A program made the position numbers and the translations under genes. From an uncultured Lachnospiraceae bacterium (GTDB lineage Bacteria; Bacillota; Clostridia; Lachnospirales; Lachnospiraceae), in the NCBI GenBank assembly GCA_949742505.1, contig CATJPU010000317.1:1-35898 (forward strand): DNA of 35,898 nt. The letters are read 5' to 3'. The notes under the pieces were generated by a model that was not told where the DNA came from, did no database searches, and was given only the letters and a program-made list of their open reading frames with translations. The number at the start of each line of letters is the position of its first letter. Within the stretch, counting starts at the first letter, position 1. Below are positions 1-7,045 of the stretch, piece after piece.

Positions 1-28
1 AGTACGTAAGAAAATGATTCAGGTGTGA

Positions 29-98
29 GCAAATCCCATTCGCGAAGCGAATTTTAAATGGATTTGCGAAGGTTACTGTGAACGGAGTGAACAGTAAC
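29..98. repeat. nested intergenic palindromes
   Basis: Two adjacent inverted repeats lie upstream of the first gene. The outer arms GCAAATCC (29-36) and GGATTTGC (60-67) enclose a second perfect pair, ATTCGC (38-43) and GCGAAT (47-52). Immediately after comes GTTACTGT (72-79) paired with ACAGTAAC (91-98). Related arms recur near the other window edge (35749-35768), and a looser relative lies at 17495-17535. This looks like a small interspersed palindromic element; no coding content is seen. Copy number in the genome cannot be judged from this window. Confidence 0.6.
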
Positions 99-159
99 AT
101 AGCGCAAGAGCCGCGTCATATGCCATTTCAAATGTCACACCAAAAAGGAGGACTCTAAA

Positions 160-1017
160 ATGTCTGGAAGACAGGTAAAATTACAGCAGGCAGAAAAGGG
201 CAGTATTCTGTACCACTATACCAAAAGCAACGGCGTCAACGGTATTCTGAGCCATAATTGTTTTTGGGCAACTAAGAGCGATTTCTTAAATGACCCCAAT
301 GAATTTTCCCACATTCAGGGAATCATAGACAAAGTTTGTCAGGAAAATATAAAAACTCCGGAATTAATAGAAATGTTCCTCCAAGATTCCATTTACGCTG
401 AAAGAGATAAAAAGCGGGAATATTTTGTGCTTTCTTTCTCAAAATGCCGGGACAGCATCACCATGTGGTCAGAATTTGCCAACAAGACCGGTTACAACAT
501 CGGTTTCCGAAGCGACGACATTATTGCAAGAATCGAAGAAGCCGCAGAAATCGCCTATCATGGGCTTGTCGTTTATAATACCAGACAACAGATGCAGTTA
601 ATCCGGAAAAATATCTGTAACTACCTGCCAAATCTCCTTCGGATACCGTTAGACGATATTCTGGCGCTCGGAAACAAAAACCGCGAGGATGAGACCTATC
701 AGAAGGCCTGCCGGAAATTCCAGCGGACCATAGAGGTCTATGCTATGTTCTTCAAGCATGAAGGCTTTGCCGAGGAACAGGAGTATCGCTTTATCTTCAA
801 AAGGCAGAAGGATACTATGGTACAATTCCGCGCGAAAGACGGCTTCATGCTTCCCTATATCGAGATTCCCTTAACCGAAAAGAACCTGCCCATTGAAGAA
901 ATTATGGTAGCGCCCCAGAACCATATTGATCTTGCGAAAAGCGGAATGGAATACATGCTGCACACGAAAGGATACAAAGCGAACGTATCTTTGTCTAACA
1001 TTAAGCTGAGATATTAA
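160..1017 (+). CDS. DUF2971 family protein
   Basis: A 285-residue soluble protein. The N-terminal third carries the pattern typical of DUF2971: an LYHYT motif near residue 17, a GI..N.FWAT segment and the LNDPNEF motif near residue 43, followed by FVLSFS and an MWS.FA segment near residue 103. Biochemical function is not established. Members are often found in accessory or defence-associated DNA, which fits this region but proves nothing. The start is supported by AGGAGG about 8 bases upstream of the ATG. No signal peptide or membrane helix is seen. The gene stands alone on the plus strand; no clear terminator follows. Family assignment is fairly sure; the role is unknown. Confidence 0.75.
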   Translation: MSGRQVKLQQAEKGSILYHYTKSNGVNGILSHNCFWATKSDFLNDPNEFSHIQGIIDKVCQENIKTPELIEMFLQDSIYAERDKKREYFVLSFSKCRDSITMWSEFANKTGYNIGFRSDDIIARIEEAAEIAYHGLVVYNTRQQMQLIRKNICNYLPNLLRIPLDDILALGNKNREDETYQKACRKFQRTIEVYAMFFKHEGFAEEQEYRFIFKRQKDTMVQFRAKDGFMLPYIEIPLTEKNLPIEEIMVAPQNHIDLAKSGMEYMLHTKGYKANVSLSNIKLRY

Positions 1018-1068
1018 CAGTAACTTGCAAACTTAAGCCGGGCACCCCATTATAGCCATTCGGCCGTT

Positions 1069-1227
1069 TCACAGAGTATATTTTTCAATGATACACTCAT
1101 GCATATCTTTCTTTTTGTCATAATTCAACGCCACAAGAAGAATATCCCCAGTATAGCTTTGGCTCAGTCGGCATAGCCTCCTCCATGCATCGTCCTGAAA
1201 CCCTGCATGGAGCATATGCAATTTCTA
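1069..1227 (-). pseudogene. C-terminal remnant of AAA-ATPase-like/PD-(D/E)XK family protein
   Basis: On the minus strand an open stretch between stops at 1225-1227 and 1069-1071 encodes about 51 residues. It contains YTGDILLVALNYDKKKDMHE and ends CIIEKYTL-stop. That segment resembles the conserved C-terminus of the AAA-ATPase-like/PD-(D/E)XK nuclease family (typically a YTGxILLVGINYDKK pattern), an intact relative of which lies at 15708-17414. No ATPase or nuclease core precedes it and no ribosome binding site is evident, so this is read as a leftover 3' end of a deleted gene. Family identity is by recall of the motif, not by alignment. Confidence 0.55.
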
Positions 1228-1235
1228 AAATCATA

Positions 1236-1502
1236 TTATACTTCCTCATTTTTATACAATTCATAGTAATCTGAATCTATACGGTCCATCATCTGGACAA
1301 ACCATTTTTTTGCATCATCAAGCGCCTTATTGTAAATAATCGGCGCCATTTTCTGCTCAAATAATTCCAGTAACTGCATCTGCTCAATCATTCCAATCTC
1401 TTCTCCACGTTCATCCAGATAGAATGCCTGAATCGCATCGCTTAACTGCTTCTTCTGTGCATCAGACAATCGGATTTGTGTTAAATGCTCTCTTTTTCTC
1501 AT
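1236..1502 (-). CDS. DUF2164 family protein
   Basis: An 88-residue, charged, helical protein. It matches the DUF2164 layout: an N-terminal LS..QKK.L....Q.FY segment, an ERGEEIG motif near residue 32, and an IIYNKALDDAKKW segment near residues 55-67 that corresponds to the family's YN.G..DAK signature. Length fits the family, which has no assigned function. The ATG has a purine-rich AAGGTGG about 8 bases upstream. It sits directly upstream of the family remnant at 1069-1227 on the same strand. Confident about family, none about function. Confidence 0.75.
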   Translation of the reverse strand: MRKREHLTQIRLSDAQKKQLSDAIQAFYLDERGEEIGMIEQMQLLELFEQKMAPIIYNKALDDAKKWFVQMMDRIDSDYYELYKNEEV

Positions 1503-1618
1503 CTATTTCCACCTTATTCCACGAAATTACACTGCAGCCCGGACTCTCCTCCCTGATAATCTGATTGATCATCTGCAATAAGCTAAATTATGCAGCGTTG
1601 TTCTACTCTGTCATTACT

Positions 1619-4600
1619 TTAATTCAAAAAATGACGCAGCACAGCCATCAGAATCTCCATGTCAAGCGGCTTGGCAATGTGAGCATTCATGCCGCTCTTG
1701 AGCGCCGCTTCTTTATCCTCTTCCATAGCATTGGCAGTCATAGCAATAATTGGAAGAGTTTTCGCCTCCTTACGACACATTGCCCTGATTGCTTTCGTAG
1801 CCTCGTATCCATTCATAACCGGCATCTGCACATCCATCAGCACAGCGTCATAATAACCTTCCGAGGACTTTTCTACCATAGCGACCGCATCGGTTCCGTC
1901 CGGCGCAGATTCAACCATGAATCCGGCTTCTTCCAGAATCACTTCCGCGATTTCCCGGTTCAGCTCGTTATCCTCCACCAAAAGAAGCCGCTTTCCGCTG
2001 TAATCAACCTGCGTCCAGACAACCTCTGCGTCCGACTGCTTTGTATCGCCAATGTTATTTGCAGCCAGCAGCGCCGCCTTCAAGTCTGACATAAAAAGAG
2101 GTTTTGCACAAAAAGCGGTTATGCCAGCCTCTCTTGCCTCTTCCTCAATATCTGACCAGTCATAAGAGGTAAGAATGATAATCGGCGCATCCGGCCCTAC
2201 GACGCTGCGAATTCTTCTTGCAGTTTCAATTCCACTAATTTCCGGCATCTGCCAGTCAATAATGTAGGTATGATAAGGTTCTCCTTCTTCATAAGCAGAT
2301 TTGGCATGGTATACGGCTTCTCTGCCGGAAGTGGTCCATTCAGAATGCAGTCCAATACTCTTTAACATTTTGCTCACGCTGTCGCAAACGTTAAAATCAT
2401 CATCTACAACCAGAGAACGCAGCCCTTCCAGTTCTTTGATTTGTTCTGCATTTTTTTCGATATCCTGAAGCTGCAACGGAATCTTTACCGTAAAAGCGCT
2501 TCCTTTTCCGACTTCGCTTTCTACTGTAATTTCTCCTCCCATCATATCAATGATACTCTTCGTTATAGCCATACCAAGTCCGGCGCCCTGTATGCCGCTT
2601 CTTGTAGCAGTCGATTCCCTCTCAAAAGGCTCAAAAATATGTTCTACGAACTCTTTGGACATTCCGATTCCGTTATCCTTAATCACAAAGACAAAATCTC
2701 CCCAGCCATGCTTAAAGGTAGTCTGCTGCGTAATACGAAAAGCCACCGTTCCGCCTGCCGGCGTGTATTTAATGGCGTTGCTCATCAAATTGATAAAAAT
2801 CTGATTCAGCTTCAACGGATCTGCAATCACATCCTCGTTGGCCACTTCAAAGGTATCAATAAACATTTCCAACTGCTTCGATTTTACCTGCGGCTGGATA
2901 ATATTAACCAGATTATGGATTAACTCCGGAATATTACACTCCTGATTATGAATCTGCAGCTTTCCGCTCTCAATGCGGCTCATGTCCAAAATATCGTTAA
3001 TCAGCCCCAGCAGATGGTTACTGGAAGAAAGAATCTTTTGCAGACAGTCCCTCACCTGGTCTGTATGGTCCAAATGGCTGGCCGCAATCGTAGCAAATCC
3101 GATAATGGCATTCATAGGAGTCCGTATATCGTGGCTCATGTTAGACAGGAAGGTAGTCTTTGCCTGATTGGCATGCTGCGCCTGCATCAGGGCGTCCTGC
3201 AGAACCTGCGTCTGCTCACGCTGCTTTCGGACTTGTTCTGTGATATCTCTGGATACCACCATAGCAATCAAATCGCCAGTGTCCTCGTCGCTAGTCATAA
3301 TAAAAGACTGACGGACGCACATGGGCGCCCCCTTATCCATTCCTCCCCAGTAGTCTACATCCACCTCCATATTCCCCTGTTCATACTGACATTTCAGATA
3401 ATCCACATTTACTGTTCCGGAATAATCCTCCTGTGATTCGGGCAGTACGAACTGCCTCCATTTCTCAAAACATACAGAAACCTTACATGGCGCAGACAGC
3501 CCCGCGTGTTTTAACAGCGAGATTTCTCTGCCTCCGGCCATTCGGGTAATATCCTGCTCAATCCTATCCTTTGTCAAATTACACTCAAAGGCGCTGAAAG
3601 AATTGGACATAATCGCAATTTTATACTGACGTTCTTTCCGGTTCAATACCGCCCGCTCCCGCTGCTCACGCAATTCTTTCAGCTTCAATTCCGTAATATT
3701 CTGACGAACATACAAAACCCGCACCGGCTTCCTGTCTTTTCGTTCCAAACATACTGCAATCAGATGCTCCCAGTCCTCTTTCCCATTCCGGGAAACATGA
3801 CATTCATGAACGCTTGAGTCCTCCGCATTAAGACTCTGTATAAGCGTATCGGACTCACAAAACTGAATAAACGACGCTTTGCCCTCATCCCCTACGACAT
3901 CGTCGGCCTGAATCTTCATCCATTCGCTGTATATACCTTCCATCGGAATACTGGTATTCAAGGGCCCCATCCCCGCCATATAGGAATAGCGGTCGCGCTC
4001 CAAATCCACCATAAGATAACGCGAAGAAAAGATGATATTCGTGCCGCGAAGCACATCGTTAATCATTTTATTTTCTATTTCCAGTTCCTTTCTCCGGCTT
4101 CTGCCGCGAACCGCCAGAAAAACAACATAGACCCCGAAGAGGACAAGCAAAGAAATCTCCAATCTCACCCCCGCCATATTCGCCCTTTTCACCATCGTCT
4201 GCGTAATATTCTTGGGAAACGCCTGTACAAGTACATAATCGCACCCTTTCAAACGTCTGACACAAAAATTATCCGTTTTGCAGCCTTTACTGCACAGAAG
4301 CGCAGCCTCGCCGCCGTCTGTAAACACCGACCGCGCCGCTTCCGCAGTTCCGGCATCAATAACGCCTGATTCGATTAAGGATTCAAGCAGATCGTCTCCA
4401 TATGCCCCATCGCCTGAACTGGCAATCACTTCACCTTCCTGCGTGCAGAGAAACACATCGGCTTCCTCGCCAAAATAGCTGGCAGAAAGCATATCCTTCA
4501 GATAGTCCCTTGCAAAATACAGCCCTAACAACATGCCGATAATCTCCTTCTCACTGTAAACCGGAGCATAAAAAACCATCATCGGCTTCCCTGTAATCCT

Positions 4601-5080
4601 GGATTTTTCGACCGTCTCAAGGCCGCTCTCTCCTCTCATTCCACTAGCAAAATACTCCCGGTCCAGACTATTGCTGGTTTCTCCGTCAGAAGAAAGATTC
4701 ACACCATCCGCATTGGTAAAACGGACAGCGTCAAAGGTTGTATTCTCCTCCATATCTTTGAGCACCTGCGTATTGATTTCCGCTTCTGTCCCGCCTGCAC
4801 TGACTAAATGGGAGCTATTTTGGATACGCTGCAGTGCATTATCAAATTCACTCTCGATACGTTCAGCCGTCTGCCGGGCACAATCCTCTGCATAGACTCT
4901 GTTCTGTTCCTGTATCCGTTTTCTGTTCTGTGTCGTATAGAAATAAAACAAAACCAGTATGGCGGCCAGAAAAAGAAGTGCAAAAATAACCGGCTGTCCT
5001 GTTTTCCTCTGTCGCTTCATCTGTCTCGGCACAATATATCCCTCCGCCGTCAGGCCGGAAGAGTCAGAATGTGCCATCAC
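1619..5080 (-). CDS. membrane-bound hybrid sensor histidine kinase with two receiver domains
   Basis: A 1153-residue two-component sensor. One membrane helix lies near residues 31-49 and a second near 304-324. They bracket an extracytoplasmic sensing region of about 250 residues that looks like a Cache-type ligand domain. Two PAS-like segments follow, then HisKA with the phosphoacceptor in NMSHDIRTP (H650), then HATPase_c with N-box NLMSNAIKY, DNGIGM and GAGLGMAI. Two receiver domains end the protein: REC1 with IIDWQMPE (D942) and REC2 with LMDVQMPV (D1083). No HPt domain and no adjacent response-regulator gene are present, so the output partner is elsewhere. The start is unclear: a GTG (5080) and an ATG (5077) both sit almost against an AGGAGG, and a downstream GTG in the IVPRQ segment has better spacing. 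Confidence 0.9.
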   Translation of the reverse strand: MMAHSDSSGLTAEGYIVPRQMKRQRKTGQPVIFALLFLAAILVLFYFYTTQNRKRIQEQNRVYAEDCARQTAERIESEFDNALQRIQNSSHLVSAGGTEAEINTQVLKDMEENTTFDAVRFTNADGVNLSSDGETSNSLDREYFASGMRGESGLETVEKSRITGKPMMVFYAPVYSEKEIIGMLLGLYFARDYLKDMLSASYFGEEADVFLCTQEGEVIASSGDGAYGDDLLESLIESGVIDAGTAEAARSVFTDGGEAALLCSKGCKTDNFCVRRLKGCDYVLVQAFPKNITQTMVKRANMAGVRLEISLLVLFGVYVVFLAVRGRSRRKELEIENKMINDVLRGTNIIFSSRYLMVDLERDRYSYMAGMGPLNTSIPMEGIYSEWMKIQADDVVGDEGKASFIQFCESDTLIQSLNAEDSSVHECHVSRNGKEDWEHLIAVCLERKDRKPVRVLYVRQNITELKLKELREQRERAVLNRKERQYKIAIMSNSFSAFECNLTKDRIEQDITRMAGGREISLLKHAGLSAPCKVSVCFEKWRQFVLPESQEDYSGTVNVDYLKCQYEQGNMEVDVDYWGGMDKGAPMCVRQSFIMTSDEDTGDLIAMVVSRDITEQVRKQREQTQVLQDALMQAQHANQAKTTFLSNMSHDIRTPMNAIIGFATIAASHLDHTDQVRDCLQKILSSSNHLLGLINDILDMSRIESGKLQIHNQECNIPELIHNLVNIIQPQVKSKQLEMFIDTFEVANEDVIADPLKLNQIFINLMSNAIKYTPAGGTVAFRITQQTTFKHGWGDFVFVIKDNGIGMSKEFVEHIFEPFERESTATRSGIQGAGLGMAITKSIIDMMGGEITVESEVGKGSAFTVKIPLQLQDIEKNAEQIKELEGLRSLVVDDDFNVCDSVSKMLKSIGLHSEWTTSGREAVYHAKSAYEEGEPYHTYIIDWQMPEISGIETARRIRSVVGPDAPIIILTSYDWSDIEEEAREAGITAFCAKPLFMSDLKAALLAANNIGDTKQSDAEVVWTQVDYSGKRLLLVEDNELNREIAEVILEEAGFMVESAPDGTDAVAMVEKSSEGYYDAVLMDVQMPVMNGYEATKAIRAMCRKEAKTLPIIAMTANAMEEDKEAALKSGMNAHIAKPLDMEILMAVLRHFLN

Positions 5081-5106
5081 CTCCTCTTTCTAACATGTGT
5101 TTTCTA

Positions 5107-5158
5107 TATGTTAAGTCAACATACAAAATAGAAAATCAAAGTCTTTAAAAAGAGTATA
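5107..5158 (-). promoter_or_regulatory. possible promoter and palindrome upstream of hybrid kinase
   Basis: Reading the minus strand, TGTTATACT at about 5161-5153 resembles an extended -10 box, although no good -35 is seen. Between it and the kinase start lies the inverted repeat TATGTT-aagtc-AACATA (5107-5123), a plausible operator. Sequence resemblance only. Confidence 0.3.
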
Positions 5159-5196
5159 ACACGAACTGAACATAACAGAAAGAACTGTTTGAGAAA

Positions 5197-5808
5197 TTAA
5201 ATAAACCATTTCCAGTCATATAACAAAAACATACCTATACAGGCTGAAACGATATAAATAACCGGCTCTGAGCTGCCCAGCGAAATCGTCCGCTGCTCTT
5301 CTCTCCTGTTGAAAAAATGCGCTCCAATCACTCTCCAAACCGCATACCCCAGAACCGCCCCCAGCGTATTCATCATGATATCGTCAATATCCGCAAGACG
5401 CGCTGTCGGCAGTTGGGCGGCTTCAATCAGCGCAGAAAAAAGAACCCCAACGAAAGCTGTCTTCAAAGGATTCCTATAATTTTTCCATATATATGGCAGC
5501 AGAAATCCAAGGGGCATAAACATGATTGCATTCATACAATAAGTAAATAAACCGGAAGACTGGAACGGAATTAGATTAATATGCGCCTGCCCGAGCGTAG
5601 ACGCCAGTCCGCCCTTTTCCACAATCTCCCACACAGAGCCTATCCCCGTCACCCAAAAGACCAATCGTACATAGAGCATCATAATGTACGTCCATATGCA
5701 GTGAAATACTGTAGTCCTTCTTCCCCACAGATACTGCACAAACTGGAAAATCATGGCCGGTCCTAATGTTAAAATAATTGGAATGATCATCATAAGCATT
5801 TTCTCCAT
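5197..5808 (-). CDS. VanZ-like family membrane protein
   Basis: A 203-residue protein with about five hydrophobic helices. Diagnostic VanZ-family segments are NLIPF near residue 78, the MNAIMFMPLGFLLPYIWK stretch near residues 92-109, and the DIDDIMMNTLGAVLGY segment near residues 139-154. VanZ proteins are small integral membrane proteins. The namesake gives low-level teicoplanin resistance, but most homologues have no proven function, so no resistance role is claimed. It lies upstream of the hybrid kinase on the same strand with a roughly 116-base gap, so the two could be co-transcribed, although a separate promoter is possible. The start is the first ATG, with AGGAAAGG directly upstream; two further ATGs follow within seven codons. 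Confidence 0.8.
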   Translation of the reverse strand: MEKMLMMIIPIILTLGPAMIFQFVQYLWGRRTTVFHCIWTYIMMLYVRLVFWVTGIGSVWEIVEKGGLASTLGQAHINLIPFQSSGLFTYCMNAIMFMPLGFLLPYIWKNYRNPLKTAFVGVLFSALIEAAQLPTARLADIDDIMMNTLGAVLGYAVWRVIGAHFFNRREEQRTISLGSSEPVIYIVSACIGMFLLYDWKWFI

Positions 5809-5853
5809 CCTTTCCTATTATTTTAATCTATCACAATTTTCTCAAAAAAATCT

Positions 5854-6273
5854 TTATAATTCTGTAATTCCTAAAATATATTGGTATGCAAATTCAATTC
5901 CGTCACAAGTCAGCTCTTCACACATATGCGGCGGGTCGCTTTCTGAAAAACCAGTGGGACGTAATTCAAGGCATCGCAGCGAACCAAACATTCTATCAAA
6001 GGCAGCTGCAAAATTATAACAGGCAGATACGATTTCATCTTCTGTCTTTCCCTGAATATGAAGATAAATACCTATAAACATCAGCGCCCCTTCGACCAGC
6101 CCGCACTGCGCCCTATATCCGCCCGCGCCATGCAATCCAATTGCAGACCAGAACGTTTGAGGTTCAACTCTGGTTTCAAATATTTCGCTCAGACAAATAA
6201 TGGCTGTCCTTGCACAATTTATATCTTCGTTCCAGTACAATTCATGTACCCGGTTCTTTATATATTCTTTCAT
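5854..6273 (-). CDS. C_GCAxxG_C_C family redox-type protein
   Basis: A 139-residue soluble protein with the spaced cysteines of the C_GCAxxG_C_C family. They are C20 in the first helix (NCARTAI), C57 in a GYRAQCGLVEGA segment corresponding to the GCAxxG core, C101 in the FGSLRCLEL motif, and C118/C123 near the end. The family is thought to be redox-active or metal-binding on the basis of the conserved cysteines, without a settled reaction. The core here reads QCGLVEG, not the consensus GCAxxG, a small departure. GGAGG about 9 bases before the ATG supports the start. It is followed on the same strand by the VanZ-like gene. Confidence 0.7.
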   Translation of the reverse strand: MKEYIKNRVHELYWNEDINCARTAIICLSEIFETRVEPQTFWSAIGLHGAGGYRAQCGLVEGALMFIGIYLHIQGKTEDEIVSACYNFAAAFDRMFGSLRCLELRPTGFSESDPPHMCEELTCDGIEFAYQYILGITEL

Positions 6274-6349
6274 TATGTAATACCTCCACGTTTTTTAATA
6301 TAAAAAATGTTTGAACGGGAACTTTCTTTGTTCTTTTTTAAATAAATGA

Positions 6350-6706
6350 TTATCTATGAATATACATCCTTGCCATATTTGGCTCATTATCCCCTTGAAC
6401 CATGCACAAAAATTCCCAGCCGTATCTTTCATAAAAACCTGTATGGTCAGTAACTAAATAAACTGGTGTGATATCTTTAGATTTCATATCATCAACAGTC
6501 ATATTAAGCAGATGACCTGCTATTCCGTTGCAGCGGCATTCCTCTTCTGTATATACCGCACAAATATTAGGCGTAAGATCCTTTCTATCGTGAAAATCGT
6601 TTTCAATTACGCCAAGACCACCGATGATTCTTTCCCCGTCCAGACAAAGATACCAGCCGTATTCGTTTTTATTTTCAAGATAGGCATTCATACATTCAAG
6701 ATACAA
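6350..6706 (-). pseudogene. 5'-truncated GNAT acetyltransferase
   Basis: About 118 residues of a GNAT fold are readable. There is a first helix YLECMNAYLENK, the beta2-beta3 segment with GERIIGGLGVIEN, the acetyl-CoA loop region ICAVYTEEECRCNGIAGHLL (R/Q-x-x-G-x-A type), and the C-terminal GFYERYGWEF motif. The usual first strand is missing, and the frame begins only with a TTG lacking a ribosome binding site. Immediately upstream, a fragment of an unrelated membrane-protein gene runs the other way (6711-7049), so both seem cut at the same junction near 6707-6711. It could still be expressed from the TTG, but loss of the 5' end is the simpler reading. Confidence 0.6.
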
Positions 6707-6995
6707 TTCTATTGCAGCTTACCGGGAAAGTCTTTATGCAGTCAGTATGGTAATGGCCATCTCGTCTGTCTTTGGCTGTCTTGGATTTATCATCGGAATG
6801 TTGAACTGTATCCGTTCCACCGATTTATCTTCGATAGAGGGCGTCGGCTGGGTAATCCAAAGCACGTCAGCAGCGATGCTGTCACTCTTTTATCCATTGC
6901 TAATCTGCGTGGTTCTGCTGCCAATTTACTTTATGTTAAAAAACATATTGCTGAAAAATAGAAGATATCATATCTTTCTGACTTCTTCGTATTTT

Positions 6996-7009
6996 CAGAC
7001 ACGCTCTAA
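6996..7009 (-). repeat. 12-bp motif, left copy (inverted partner at 14431)
   Basis: CAGACACGCTCT at 6996-7007 is the exact reverse complement of AGAGCGTGTCTG at 14431-14442. Both copies lie beside broken genes. It may be a remnant end of a lost insertion element, but no transposase is present. Confidence 0.4.
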
Positions 7010-7011
7010 CA

Positions 7012-7042
7012 GAGCCCCGGCGGAATTTACCGCCGGCGGCTC
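7012..7042 (-). terminator. GC-rich hairpin at the 3' end of the second hybrid kinase
   Basis: GAGCC (7012-7016) and CCGGCGG (7017-7023) pair with CCGCCGG (7030-7036) and GGCTC (7038-7042) around the loop aattta. The hairpin begins 3 bases past the stop of the kinase gene read on the minus strand. The downstream T-run is weak, so termination efficiency is uncertain. Confidence 0.6.
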
Positions 7043-7045
7043 CCC

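Noticed and set aside
1..28. Short plus-strand frame ending in TGA at 26-28, perhaps the end of an upstream gene
   Set aside because: Only eight codons are visible; nothing identifies a protein.
1503..1618. Minus-strand frame starting MINQIIREE between the hybrid kinase and the DUF2164 gene
   Set aside because: It continues out of frame into the DUF2164 gene and matches no family I recognise; the DUF2164 reading is better supported.
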